This document shows, one piece after another, positions 42,593 through 51,937 of a DNA stretch of 64,000 nt (positions within the stretch are counted from its first letter, which is position 1; the number at the start of each line of letters is the position of its first letter). The stretch spans positions 1 to 64,000 of the forward strand of contig WOUR01000013.1 of NCBI GenBank assembly GCA_009772935.1. The letters run 5' to 3'. This stretch comes from Rhodospirillaceae bacterium (GTDB lineage: Bacteria; Pseudomonadota; Alphaproteobacteria; Reyranellales; Reyranellaceae). Both the position numbers and the translations under genes were made by a program. Below the pieces are notes generated by a model, which worked only from the letters and a program-made list of their open reading frames with translations, made no database searches and was not told where the DNA came from.

Positions 42593-44572
42593 CTACGCCG
42601 CTTCCTTCCACGCCTTGTCGACCACCGACACCACGTCGCGCATGATCTGCGTCAGGTCGAAGTCCTTGGGCGTGTAGACTCGGGACACGCCGGCGGCGAT
42701 CAGGGCCTCGGCGTCGGCGGGCGGGATGATGCCGCCGACCACGACCGGCACGTCGCCGATGCCGGCTTCGCGCATTCCCTTCAGCACGTCGCCGACCAGC
42801 GAGACATGGCCGCCCGACAGGATCGACAGACCCACGACGTGCACGCTCTCCTCGAGGGCGGCGTTGACGATGCGCTCAGGCGTGAGGCGGATGCCCTCGT
42901 AGACGACTTCCATGCCGCAATCGCGGGCGCGCACGGCGATCTGCTCGGCGCCGTTGGAATGGCCGTCGAGGCCGGGCTTGCCGACCAGCATCTTGATGCG
43001 CCGGCCGAGCCGACGTGAAACGGCGTCGACCTCGCGGCGCGTCGCTTCGAGGCGGCCGTCAGTGACGCCGGCGGCGCGCGCCACGCCCGTGGGCGCGCGA
43101 TACTCGCCGAACACGCTGCGCAGCGCATCGGTCCACTCGCCGGTGGTGACGCCGGCCTTGGCGCATTCGATCGAGGCCGGCATGACGTTGCGGTCCTCTT
43201 TGGTTGCGGACACCAACTCGGCGAGGGCAGCCTTCACCGCAGCCTTGTCGCGCGTCGCCCGCCAGGCGTTCAGCCGCTCGATTTGGCCGCGTTCGACCGA
43301 GTCGTCGACCGTCATGATCGACTCCTGGCCGCCGCCGAGCGGCGAGGGCGCGCCCTCGGTATAGGCGTTGACGCCGACCACGGTCTGCTCGCCCGATTCG
43401 ATGGCGGCGAGACGCTTCAGGTTCGATTCGACCAGGCGCTGCTTCATGTAGGCGGCCTCGATGGCCGCGACCGCGCCACCCATGTCGGCGATGCGGCCCA
43501 TCTCTGCCAGTGCCTCCTGCTTCAGCGACTCGACCCGCGCCGCGATCTCCTTGCTGCCGTCAAAGATGTCGCCATATTCCAGCAGGTCGGTCTCGAAGGC
43601 CACGATCTGCTGCAGGCGCAGCGACCATTGCTGGTCCCACGGGCGCGGCAGGCCCAGCGCCTCGTTCCACGCCGGGAGCTGGACCGAGCGGGCCCGCGCA
43701 TTCTTGCTCATCACCACGGCCAGCATCTCGAGCAGGATGCGATAGACGTTGTTCTCCGGCTGCTGCTCGGTGAGGCCGAGCGAGTTCACCTGCACGCCGT
43801 AGCGGAACAGGCGCTGCTTGGGATCGGCGATGCCATAGCGGTTCAGCGTGATGTCTTCCCACATCTCCGCGAACGCCCGCATCTTGCACATCTCGGTGAT
43901 GAAGCGGATGCCGGCATTCACGAAGAAGGAGATGCGGCCCACCACCTTGGGGAAGTCGGCGTCCGGCACCTGGCCGCGCGCCTTGACCGCGTCGAGCACG
44001 GCGATGGCGTTGACCAGCGCGAAGGCGAGTTCCTGAACCGGCGTCGCACCGGCTTCCTGCAGGTGGTAGCTGCACACGTTCATCGGGTTCCACTTGGGAA
44101 CCTCGCGGTAGGTGAAGCCGATCGTGTCGGCGGTCAGGCGCAGGGACGGCTCGGGCGGGAAGATGTACGTGCCGCGCGAGAGATATTCCTTGATGATGTC
44201 GTTCTGCGTCGTGCCCTGCAGCTTCGACCGGTCCACGCCCTGTGCCTCGGCAGTGGCAATGTACAGCGAGAGCAGCCAGGCTGCCGGCGCGTTGATCGTC
44301 ATCGACGTGTTCATCCGGTCGAGCGGGATGCCGTCGAACAGGGTGCGCATGTCGCCGAGATGCGAAATCGGCACACCCACCTTGCCGACCTCGCCCTTCG
44401 CCAGCACATGGTCGCTGTCGTAACCGGTCTGCGTCGGCAGATCGAAGGCGACACTGAGGCCGGTCTGGCCGCGCGCGAGGTTGGTGCGGTAGAGCTCGTT
44501 CGACTTCTCGGCTGTGGAATGGCCGGCATAGGTGCGAATGAGCCAGGGCTTGTCGCGATTCGGAATTGTCAT
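42593..44572 (-). CDS. ecm: Ethylmalonyl-CoA mutase (coenzyme B12-dependent)
   Basis: A 659-residue mutase with fused substrate and B12 domains. The start RDKPWLIRTYAGHSTAEKSNELY, then GQTGLSVAFDLPTQTGYDSDH and EYLSRGTYIFPP, are characteristic of Ecm/MeaA rather than methylmalonyl-CoA mutase. The C-terminal cobalamin domain has GLDGHSNGAEQI (base-off His) and SILSGGH...VVVGG. It converts (2R)-ethylmalonyl-CoA to methylsuccinyl-CoA in the ethylmalonyl-CoA pathway for acetyl-CoA assimilation. No crotonyl-CoA carboxylase/reductase gene is in the window. It faces the NikC gene with 6 bp between stops. Confidence 0.93.
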   Translation of the reverse strand: MTIPNRDKPWLIRTYAGHSTAEKSNELYRTNLARGQTGLSVAFDLPTQTGYDSDHVLAKGEVGKVGVPISHLGDMRTLFDGIPLDRMNTSMTINAPAAWLLSLYIATAEAQGVDRSKLQGTTQNDIIKEYLSRGTYIFPPEPSLRLTADTIGFTYREVPKWNPMNVCSYHLQEAGATPVQELAFALVNAIAVLDAVKARGQVPDADFPKVVGRISFFVNAGIRFITEMCKMRAFAEMWEDITLNRYGIADPKQRLFRYGVQVNSLGLTEQQPENNVYRILLEMLAVVMSKNARARSVQLPAWNEALGLPRPWDQQWSLRLQQIVAFETDLLEYGDIFDGSKEIAARVESLKQEALAEMGRIADMGGAVAAIEAAYMKQRLVESNLKRLAAIESGEQTVVGVNAYTEGAPSPLGGGQESIMTVDDSVERGQIERLNAWRATRDKAAVKAALAELVSATKEDRNVMPASIECAKAGVTTGEWTDALRSVFGEYRAPTGVARAAGVTDGRLEATRREVDAVSRRLGRRIKMLVGKPGLDGHSNGAEQIAVRARDCGMEVVYEGIRLTPERIVNAALEESVHVVGLSILSGGHVSLVGDVLKGMREAGIGDVPVVVGGIIPPADAEALIAAGVSRVYTPKDFDLTQIMRDVVSVVDKAWKEAA

Positions 44573-44676
44573 GTGTGGCGGTTCGCAGGGCTGTTGACGT
44601 ATTGTTGGGTACACCAGAACATGCTGCGTTGCAGCATCGAAGATTATGCAGCGCGGCGGAAGGGAAAACAGGGGAC

Positions 44677-45891
44677 TTGAGCGACGCTTCTTCCCCCTGG
44701 GTTCAGGCGGCCGGACAGGCGCCAACAGGAACCGCCAGCCCGACCTCTGCCCCCGGTACGCCCTGGAGCCCAGACCTGACCCCGAGCCGGCCGGTCTATG
44801 ACGGACGGCTGGGCGAGATCTACGCGATCTACCTGCGCCATCTCGCGATGATGCTGCTGACCCTGGGCTGGTCGCGCTTCTGGGGCCGCACCCGCATCCG
44901 GCGCTATGTCTGGAACCATCTCTCGGTGCTGGGCGACCGGTTCGAGTATCGTGGGCGGGGCATCGAGTTGATGATCGGCTTCCTGCTGGCCCTGCTGCTG
45001 GTCGCCGCCTGGTCCGGCCTCATGTACCTGGTGTGGCTGTACGTCTTCCACGAGAAGCCGTTCGCCAGCTTCGGCCTGTTCGACCTGTTCTCGCTGTCGG
45101 TCGTGCTGATCGGCTTTCCGCTGGCCTATGTCGGCCACTATGCCGGCCTGCGCTACAAGCTCTCGCGCACCCGCTGGCGCGGCATCCGGTGCGGCATGGC
45201 GGGCTCCGCCTGGGGCTACGGCGCCAGCGCGACCTTCCTGCAGTTCGCCAATGCGATGACCGCTTACCTGTTGACTCCGGTCGTGTCGGTGAACCTGGCG
45301 CGCCCGCGCATCGTCAACGCCCGGGTCGGCACGCAGGGTTTCGACTTCGCCGGCCGCGCAGGCGACATCTACGGCCGCTATCTCGGCTACTACTTCCTGA
45401 ACATCCTGGCCTGGGTCGCAGCAGCCGTCGCGACCTTCATGGCCGTAGGCGGCACGCTCGAAACGCTGGGCGTCTCCTCCGACGACTTCCTGAAGCTGTT
45501 CGCCCATCCCAGCCTGCACACCGTCGTCGTGCTGCTGCTGGTCGCCTTCGGCGCCTATATCCTGTTCGGCCTGCTCATCCTGCCGCTGCGCTGCTGGTGG
45601 CAGGCCTATCTGCTACGCTATCTCGTGACCCACAGCCGTGCCGGCAACGTGCTGTTCGCAACAGCCATCTCGACCTGGCAGATGTGGGGTTTCCTCGTTC
45701 TGAACTACCTGATCGTGCTGCTGACGCTCGGCATTGGCTGGCCGTGGGTGATGCACCGCACGATGAAGCTGATCTCGGGCCAGCTCTGGATCTACGGCGC
45801 GCCCCAGGGCAGTGAGATCCGGCAGCCGGCCGATCATGGCCCGGGCTATGGCGAGGGCCTGCTCGACATGTTCGACGTGAGCGGGGTCTGA
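44677..45891 (+). CDS. YjgN family (DUF898) membrane protein
   Basis: A 404-residue membrane protein with repeated modules of the DUF898 type: LGWSRFWGRTRIRRYVWNHL and a second copy GIGWPWVMHRTMKLISGQL near the C-terminus, and about six to eight membrane segments. Function is unknown. The TTG at 44677 is preferred because the conserved part begins about 35 residues later; an ATG upstream would start inside the antisense of ecm's promoter. It lies 2 bp before the M48 gene, a pairing seen in many proteobacteria. Confidence 0.8.
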   Translation: MSDASSPWVQAAGQAPTGTASPTSAPGTPWSPDLTPSRPVYDGRLGEIYAIYLRHLAMMLLTLGWSRFWGRTRIRRYVWNHLSVLGDRFEYRGRGIELMIGFLLALLLVAAWSGLMYLVWLYVFHEKPFASFGLFDLFSLSVVLIGFPLAYVGHYAGLRYKLSRTRWRGIRCGMAGSAWGYGASATFLQFANAMTAYLLTPVVSVNLARPRIVNARVGTQGFDFAGRAGDIYGRYLGYYFLNILAWVAAAVATFMAVGGTLETLGVSSDDFLKLFAHPSLHTVVVLLLVAFGAYILFGLLILPLRCWWQAYLLRYLVTHSRAGNVLFATAISTWQMWGFLVLNYLIVLLTLGIGWPWVMHRTMKLISGQLWIYGAPQGSEIRQPADHGPGYGEGLLDMFDVSGV

Positions 45892-45893
45892 CG

Positions 45894-46955
45894 ATGGCCG
45901 CGCGCTATTACGACGGCGTCACCGCCGACGTACAGGAAGTGACCTTGAAGGTCACCAGCCACGAACTGCTCATCAATCGTTCGGAGGACTCCGGCATCGT
46001 GGCGCGTTGGCCGGTCGCCGACATGCTGGTCCTGGGCGATTCCCACCACGAGGCCGTGCCGCCGCTCGCTCTCCGCGGCAGCGAGGCGCGGCTTGTGATC
46101 GAGGATCCGGCCTGGCGGGCGCAGCTGGTCTCGCTGGTGCCGGCACTGAAGCCGCTGGCGCTGGAACCGGTGAAGGTCGCGCCGCGCCTCGGCGCCTATT
46201 CGCTGGCGATCGTCGCGCTGGTCGGCCTCTTCTGGAGCGCGGTCGAATACGGCACCGCATATGCCGTACCGCTGCTACCCTACACGCTGCAGGCCAAACT
46301 GGGCGAAACGGTGCTCGACGAGCTGCTGGCCGACAAGGACACCTGCCAGGGCCGGGCGGGCCTGGCGGCAATCAACCGGCTGGCCAACGACCTCGCCAAA
46401 GAGGCCGGCTACAAGCACGAGGTCACGGTGCACATCGTCGAGGGCGGGCCGGTCAATGCCTTCACCCTGCCGGGCTCGATCCTGGTCTTCTATTCGGACC
46501 TGATCACCCAGGCCAAGGACAGTTCGCAAGTCGCCGGCGTGCTGGCGCACGAGATCGGCCATGTCGTGCATGACCATCCAATCAAGGGCGTCGCGCGCGC
46601 ATACGGTATCGACCTGCTCTTCAAGGTTCTGACGGGCGGCTACTCCGACATACTGAGCACCTTCGGCACCGGTGGTGGCGCGCTGCTGGCGATGCGCAAT
46701 GGCCGGGCCTTCGAGCGCGAGGCCGACGCCACCGGCGTACGCCTGCTCGAACAGCGCGGCTTGCGCGCCGACGGAGTCTCGACCTTCTTCGAACAGATGC
46801 TTGAGAAGGAACCATCGGACGCCGCCAGCGCCGCCGGCATCTGGTCCAGCCACCCGCCGACACGGGAGCGCATCGAGGCAACCAAGCGTCCCGCCACCGG
46901 CCGCCCGGCCTTCAGTGCGGCTGAGTGGCAGGCGCTCCGGAACGTCTGCAAATAG
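45894..46955 (+). CDS. M48 family metalloprotease, membrane-anchored
   Basis: A 353-residue zinc protease. The HExxH motif is H219-E-I-G-H223 and the third ligand is E274 in FEREADATG. A membrane segment lies near residues 100-120, and the active domain faces one side of the membrane. The N-terminal 90 residues are unique to the YjgN-associated type. Together with YjgN it may act in membrane protein quality control, though this is inference from pairing and family. Confidence 0.9.
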   Translation: MAARYYDGVTADVQEVTLKVTSHELLINRSEDSGIVARWPVADMLVLGDSHHEAVPPLALRGSEARLVIEDPAWRAQLVSLVPALKPLALEPVKVAPRLGAYSLAIVALVGLFWSAVEYGTAYAVPLLPYTLQAKLGETVLDELLADKDTCQGRAGLAAINRLANDLAKEAGYKHEVTVHIVEGGPVNAFTLPGSILVFYSDLITQAKDSSQVAGVLAHEIGHVVHDHPIKGVARAYGIDLLFKVLTGGYSDILSTFGTGGGALLAMRNGRAFEREADATGVRLLEQRGLRADGVSTFFEQMLEKEPSDAASAAGIWSSHPPTRERIEATKRPATGRPAFSAAEWQALRNVCK

Positions 46956-46968
46956 AGGGTTGTCGTAC

Positions 46969-47508
46969 TCAGCCGGTACGGATCAGCCGAATTTCCACCT
47001 CGCGCTCCACGTACTTCCATTCCTCGCTCGCGCGCAGTTCTCGCAGGAGAGCGTCGAATGCCGCCTCGTGCTCGGGCGCGAACTCGAACCAGGTGAGGAA
47101 GTCGAACGGCTCGCCGAGATCGCGGGCATGGTGGAGGCGGCGCGCCACTGCCGGCAGGTACTTCATCGACAGGGCGATGTGGCGCGACCTGTCCTCGAAG
47201 ATCGCCCGGCGCTCGTCCTGGGCCATCGACCACCAGGATTCGGACTTGCGGATGGGGATCAGCGCCGCGCAGGTGGCCTCGCCGCGGCCGAGCCCGGCCT
47301 GCACGCCGGCGAGCTCCTTCAGTTCGCCTGCCGTCGAGTAGCGCGGATGGCTGACGACGCCGCGCAGCCGCCATGCCGCGCCGGGACTATCGATCATGGC
47401 AAGATGCGTCGCCGCGGCAAGGCCGGGACCGCAAACGGCAGACAGGCGCTCGATGCGCCAGGGACCGGCGTCCCCGGCGGAGAAGGTGACGGTAAAGGGC
47501 GGCGGCAT
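46969..47508 (-). CDS. Chlorite dismutase-like heme protein family
   Basis: A 179-residue protein matching the short chlorite-dismutase-like family, with LLHHARDLGEPFDFLTWFEF-type sequence around H126/H127, one of which is the likely heme ligand, and KSESWWSMAQDERRAIFE before it. The classical distal Arg motif of true chlorite dismutase is not evident, so oxygen-releasing activity should not be assumed. It converges on the M48 gene with 13 bp between stops. Confidence 0.78.
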   Translation of the reverse strand: MPPPFTVTFSAGDAGPWRIERLSAVCGPGLAAATHLAMIDSPGAAWRLRGVVSHPRYSTAGELKELAGVQAGLGRGEATCAALIPIRKSESWWSMAQDERRAIFEDRSRHIALSMKYLPAVARRLHHARDLGEPFDFLTWFEFAPEHEAAFDALLRELRASEEWKYVEREVEIRLIRTG

Positions 47509-47556
47509 GGGCCGATCGAAGCAAGACGCGCGCCGGCTCCTTGGCTATGAAGCGGC

Positions 47557-48414
47557 ATGAGCCCGCACATCGTTCTCGCCACCGCCGCCGACGACCCCGC
47601 CATCAGCCCCTCGGACCGGCTCTACGCCGACGCGCTGGAGCGGCGCGGATGCCGTGTCACGGGCGCGCCGTGGGATGGCCCCCGCGCGGCCTTCACCGGC
47701 GCCGATGCCGTCGTGCTGCGCTCGACCTGGGGCTACTATCGCGCGCTCGACGAGTTCAAGGCCTGGACCGAGGCGATGGCCGCGTCGACGCGGCTGTTCA
47801 ACTCGATCGATCTGGTGCGCTGGAACCTTCGCAAGGATTACGTCGAGAAGCTCGCGGCGGCGGGCGTTCGCGTACCGCGAAGCTTCGTCGTGCCCTGCGA
47901 TGTGTCGGCGATCGGGAAGGTCTTCGACGAGACCGGCTGGGCGCAGGCCGTCGTGAAGCCGGCCAGCGGCGCGTCGGGTCATTCGGTCGAACTGCTGCGG
48001 CGTGAGACGCTGGCCGGACAGGTTGCGGGCCTTGCCGACGAGGCGCGCCGGGCGGGCGTCGTGGTGCAGGAGTTCCTGCCGGAGATCGAAGAGGGCGAGC
48101 TGTCGCTGGTCTACTTCGACGGCGTCTTCAGCCATGCGATCCGCAAGCGGCCGCCGCCGGGCGAGTTCCGCACCAACTCGCGCTACAAGCCGATCCGTAC
48201 CGCCGAAGCGCCGCCGCCCGAGGTTACCCGGCAGGGTGCCGCGTGCCTCGCGACCCTGCCCGAGATGCCCCTCTATGCCCGCGTCGACGGTGTCGTGCGC
48301 GATGGCGTGCTGATCGTGATCGAGGTCGAGGTGCTGGAGCCGGCGCTGGCCATGGACGTCGATCCGTCTTCGGCAGAACGCTTCGCCGAGGCGACGCTCA
48401 AACGCCTCGCCTAG
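47557..48414 (+). CDS. ATP-grasp family protein
   Basis: A 285-residue RimK-like ATP-grasp ligase. The core shows RWNLRKDYVEKLAAAGVRVPRSF, the ATP-binding VVKPASGASGHSV and VVQEFLPEIEEGELSLVYFDG, and metal ligands in VIEVEVLEP. It joins a carboxylate to an amine or thiol using ATP; its partner is unknown. The family resembles DcsG-type proteins only loosely. The stop overlaps the convergent lipoprotein gene by 4 bp (CTAG). Confidence 0.8.
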   Translation: MSPHIVLATAADDPAISPSDRLYADALERRGCRVTGAPWDGPRAAFTGADAVVLRSTWGYYRALDEFKAWTEAMAASTRLFNSIDLVRWNLRKDYVEKLAAAGVRVPRSFVVPCDVSAIGKVFDETGWAQAVVKPASGASGHSVELLRRETLAGQVAGLADEARRAGVVVQEFLPEIEEGELSLVYFDGVFSHAIRKRPPPGEFRTNSRYKPIRTAEAPPPEVTRQGAACLATLPEMPLYARVDGVVRDGVLIVIEVEVLEPALAMDVDPSSAERFAEATLKRLA

Positions 48415-49097
48415 CTGTCCCGGAACAGCGACGTGACTTCGGCTGGATCGGGCGCGACCTTCCAGCGGGCGCCGGCGGCTTCCACGAGTTGTCGCCATCC
48501 CTCCAGCCGGCGGGCGTAGCGCGCGGGTTCACGATTGTCGTCTGGAAGGCGCGTTACGTTGGTCGCGATCACCTCCATGCCGCGCAGGGTCGCCGGGAGC
48601 GCGGCGTCGCGACGGCAGTTGGGCGGCAGATCCTCTTCCAGGTCGGAGAAAAGCACGATGGTGCGCGAGGCCGCCTGTCGCGCCGCGAGATATTGCGCCG
48701 CCTGCAGCAGGGCGCCGCGTATGTCGGTATTTCCCGCCGGCTTCGCTCGGGCGCCATAGTCGGCGAGCTTCTGGCCGTAGGCGGCGACGAGCCGCTGACG
48801 CTGGGTCGGCCGGTCGGGCGCGGTGAAACTCAGCAGGACCGCCTCGTCGGTGAAGCTGCAGGCGCCGATTTCCGCCACCGCGAAACTGTCGCGCGCCCGC
48901 ATGAAGCCCATGGTGACGCGCAACGTGCGCAACGCCTTGTCGACTTCGCGGAAGTAGCTCTTCGACACGTCGAGCAGGCCGTAGACCGCGGAGGCCGTGG
49001 CGCTGCGCTCCTCACAGGCGCCGAGGGCAAGGGCCGGGCCCGCCGTCGCGGTCGCCAGAAGGCCGGTGTTGAAGAAGCGGCGGCCTAATCCCGTCAT
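48411..49097 (-). CDS. VWA-like lipoprotein
   Basis: A 228-residue protein with an RR-containing N-terminus and lipobox LGAC (C28), so probably a Tat- or Sec-exported lipoprotein. The body has a von Willebrand A-like beginning AVYGLLDVSKSYFREVDKAL, where D-x-S-x-S would bind a metal, and IVLFSDLEED. Function unknown. Its ATG overlaps the stop of the membrane protein gene upstream by 4 bp (ATGA), which makes them an operon. Confidence 0.65.
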   Translation of the reverse strand: MTGLGRRFFNTGLLATATAGPALALGACEERSATASAVYGLLDVSKSYFREVDKALRTLRVTMGFMRARDSFAVAEIGACSFTDEAVLLSFTAPDRPTQRQRLVAAYGQKLADYGARAKPAGNTDIRGALLQAAQYLAARQAASRTIVLFSDLEEDLPPNCRRDAALPATLRGMEVIATNVTRLPDDNREPARYARRLEGWRQLVEAAGARWKVAPDPAEVTSLFRDS

Positions 49098-50233
49098 GAC
49101 GATCGCACCGCGCGGGAGGAGAGCAGCACCCTCACCAGCCGTTCAACGACGAGCGGCAGGAAGATCACGAGATCGTAGGCTGCCAGCGCAACGACGAGCA
49201 GTCCCTCGACGAGAAAACGCAGAAGTCGCACCGCGAAGGAGAGAGATTCGAGCACGAACGCAACGAGGAGCTGGAGGACGACGCGTCCGTTGCGGATCAA
49301 GGCCTCGATGGCGAATCCCAGAAAGGCGAGGGCGAACGGGATGGTCAGGCCGAATGCCGCCTGCGCATAGCGCGCCATGGCGCCGGCCGTCTCTCCGGCT
49401 TCGGAGGGCGCGCTGCCGGCCACCGTTCCCAGCAATTCGCGTTCGAGCCGGGAGATCTCGTCGCGGGTGAGGGCGAGCGCCGCCTCGATCAGCGCCAGCA
49501 CCACCAGCGCCGTCGTCATGACGATGATGATGGCGAGCCGTTGTCCCTTCTTCTGTTCCAGCCGCTCGAACTGCGGGAACATGGTCGTGACGCCCAGCGC
49601 CTCCAGCAGCACGATGCCGACGGCGACTTCCAGCACGATGATGGCGAGGGCGGCCAGCCGATAGATCGGCACGCCCATGATGCGATAGGAATCGCCCACC
49701 ACTTCGGCCATCGGCCGTTCGAGCAGGGCGAAGTTGAGCCAGCCGGCGATCCCGACGGCGAGGATCAACACGATGGCGAAGGCGAGGCCGATGCCGGTCG
49801 AATGGCCGAGCTTCACGTCGCGCCGTGGGGCCGGCGATGCCTGGATGTCGTGGAGCTGGACGCCGTACGACTGGATCACCTGCCGATGTTCGATGACGCC
49901 CGATTCGAGGCGCTCAAGCGCAGCCCGTACCCCGGGATCGTCCGGGCCACGGCGGTCGACGAGGCGATGGACTTCACGCATCTCGGCCGGCAGGCGCGGC
50001 TGCAGTTCCGCCTCCTTCATGCCCGCCGTCAGTCTCTCGTAGCGCGCATTCGCCGAGGCGGCACCGAAGCCGATCCAGCGCTCGACGAGGCGAAGGGTTT
50101 GCGCAACCAGCAGGAAGGCTGCACGCAGCAAGCGGTGCACCGCGTCGCGCGCGAGATAGAGCAGGACGATGGCTCCTGCCAGAAGGACGAGATGCTTTTC
50201 GTCGGAAAGCCACGCCTGCAACGCTGCCACCAT
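49094..50233 (-). CDS. Membrane protein partner of the VWA-like lipoprotein
   Basis: A 379-residue protein with about five membrane helices in two groups, separated by a charged, helical region (residues 60-130) and a second acidic stretch (residues 240-290). No family is recognised. The ATG at 50233 is favoured over a TTG at 50263. It lies head to head with the M23 peptidase gene across a 210-bp region containing two inverted repeats, and is coupled to the lipoprotein gene. Confidence 0.65.
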   Translation of the reverse strand: MVAALQAWLSDEKHLVLLAGAIVLLYLARDAVHRLLRAAFLLVAQTLRLVERWIGFGAASANARYERLTAGMKEAELQPRLPAEMREVHRLVDRRGPDDPGVRAALERLESGVIEHRQVIQSYGVQLHDIQASPAPRRDVKLGHSTGIGLAFAIVLILAVGIAGWLNFALLERPMAEVVGDSYRIMGVPIYRLAALAIIVLEVAVGIVLLEALGVTTMFPQFERLEQKKGQRLAIIIVMTTALVVLALIEAALALTRDEISRLERELLGTVAGSAPSEAGETAGAMARYAQAAFGLTIPFALAFLGFAIEALIRNGRVVLQLLVAFVLESLSFAVRLLRFLVEGLLVVALAAYDLVIFLPLVVERLVRVLLSSRAVRSS

Positions 50234-50248
50234 GCGGCGACAGATGAA

Positions 50249-50343
50249 GTGTGATATCGCCAAAACAATGGCGCGGCGTCGTGCGCAACGATATGCGGGT
50301 CGCTGTGTCAGGTATCACACCGCGCCGCGTCGCGACGACGCGG
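50249..50343. promoter_or_regulatory. Two inverted repeats in the divergent region before the M23 gene
   Basis: Arms GTGTGATA (50249-50256) and TATCACAC (50313-50320) are exact complements 56 bp apart, just upstream of the minus-strand start. A tight CCGCGTCG-CGA-CGACGCGG hairpin follows (50325-50343), in the leader of the M23 gene. They may be regulatory; nothing in 50234-50443 codes for a supported gene. Confidence 0.35.
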
Positions 50344-50443
50344 AACCACATTGCTGCCAACTTTCCGACCAATTCTCCCCAGGCGCCGACGCCCGCCAGC
50401 GTCTCACGTCTTCCCAACCTCCGTCCCCGAGGACTCCCCAGGA

Positions 50444-51928
50444 ATGCCCCATCCCCAGGCTTTCATGGCACGGCCCCCTCTTGAACAGATTCGCCCCGCG
50501 GTTTCGGCAGGGCGCCACTGGAAGAATGTCGGAATGTGCTTCGGCAGTCTGGTGTTCCTGGCGATGGTCAGCCTGATGGCGCTGCCGTCGATGAAAGAGC
50601 CCGACACTGCTGTCGGCGAATTCGACTTTCATCCCGAATCGGGAAGGCCGGTGGCGCTGATGGCGATGCCGGAAGGCCCGGAAATGCCAACGGAGATGCT
50701 GACGGAAATGCCGCCTGAAGTGCCATTGCCGGATATCGCGAAGGTCCTTCCGGCACCTGACATGAGCGACCCCTCGCCGCCGGACTTCGGATCGCCGCAC
50801 GTCGAAGCCGCAATCGAACTGCAGAAGGGCGATACGGTCGCGCGCGTTCTCGACCGGCTCGGCATCGAGGCGGCCGAGATTGCCGAGATCGTGGAGGTTC
50901 TGGCCGATCGTGTGCGCCTGGATCGCCTGCCGATCGGCCAGGCCCTGATCGTAAAGCTGCAGCGTCTGCACGAGGAGGAGAAGCCGACGGTCCTGGTCGG
51001 CCTGTCGATCCGTCCCGAGCCACAACGTGCTTTCAACGTCGAGCGCGACGACGACGGCGGCTACAGCATGGAAGAAGAGGTCTTCGAGGTCGCGCCGCGG
51101 TTGATGCGCGCCTCGGGAGAAGTCGACGGGTCGGTGATCGCCAGCGCCGAGGCGGCCGGCGTGCCGCACGGGCCGCTGGCCGAGATGCTGCGCGCCTTCT
51201 CCTGGGACGTGAACTTCCAGCACGACATCAAGCCCGGCGACCGGTTTGACGTGCTGGTCGAACGCTCATGGACCAGCGACGGAAGACCGGCCGATGACGG
51301 CCGCGTTCTTTGGGCCGAGATCACCACGGGCGGCGGCGCCGATACCTACAGCGTTTACCGCTTTAAGCCGCGCGACGGAGAGGAGTTCTTCTACAGCCCC
51401 GAGGGCGAAAGCGTGGTCAAGGCGCTGTTGCGAACGCCGCTGAACATGAGCCGGATTTCCTCGCGCTTCGGCCAGCGGCGCCACCCGGTCCTGAAGTTCA
51501 CGCGCCTGCATTCCGGCGTCGATTTCGCCGCGCCGCCAGGCACGCCGATCCTCGCAGCCGGCGCCGGGCATGTGATCGAGGCCGGACGGTTCGGCGGCTA
51601 CGGTAACTGGGTCAAGATCGCCCACGACGGAAATCTCGCGACCGGCTACGCGCACCTGTCACGCATCGCGCCTGGGGTGAAGCGCAGCGCTCGCGTGCGG
51701 CAGGGGCAGGTGATCGGCTATGTCGGGAGCACCGGCCTGTCGACCGGCCCGCACCTGCATTTCGAGCTGCATCGCGGGGGTCGCCCGATTGATCCGCTCA
51801 CCATGGCACGCACCGCGCAACGCACGCGGCTCGCCGGCAAGGATCTCGAGCGCTTCAAGGCCCAGGTTGCGGAAACGGATCGTGTCCGCGAGACGGCGGC
51901 AACCCTTCGCGGCGAAGAGAGCAACTGA
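50444..51928 (+). CDS. M23 family metallopeptidase (peptidoglycan hydrolase)
   Basis: A 494-residue LytM/M23 zinc peptidase. The N-terminal region has one membrane segment (residues 32-48), an acidic proline-rich stretch with PEMPTEMLTEMPPEVP repeats, and an OapA/LysM-like domain (IELQKGDTVARVLDRLGI). The catalytic domain has H-S-G-V-D (HSGVDFAAPPGTPI) and the HLHFEL motif. It cuts peptide cross-links in the cell wall at the cytoplasmic-membrane side. The ATG at 50444 is one of two options; a second ATG is at 50465. Confidence 0.9.
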   Translation: MPHPQAFMARPPLEQIRPAVSAGRHWKNVGMCFGSLVFLAMVSLMALPSMKEPDTAVGEFDFHPESGRPVALMAMPEGPEMPTEMLTEMPPEVPLPDIAKVLPAPDMSDPSPPDFGSPHVEAAIELQKGDTVARVLDRLGIEAAEIAEIVEVLADRVRLDRLPIGQALIVKLQRLHEEEKPTVLVGLSIRPEPQRAFNVERDDDGGYSMEEEVFEVAPRLMRASGEVDGSVIASAEAAGVPHGPLAEMLRAFSWDVNFQHDIKPGDRFDVLVERSWTSDGRPADDGRVLWAEITTGGGADTYSVYRFKPRDGEEFFYSPEGESVVKALLRTPLNMSRISSRFGQRRHPVLKFTRLHSGVDFAAPPGTPILAAGAGHVIEAGRFGGYGNWVKIAHDGNLATGYAHLSRIAPGVKRSARVRQGQVIGYVGSTGLSTGPHLHFELHRGGRPIDPLTMARTAQRTRLAGKDLERFKAQVAETDRVRETAATLRGEESN

Positions 51929-51937
51929 AGTCGGCGC

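Noticed and set aside
46969..47508. Calling this gene a true chlorite dismutase
   Set aside because: The family pattern fits, but the catalytic distal arginine region is not evident and no perchlorate reductase genes are nearby.
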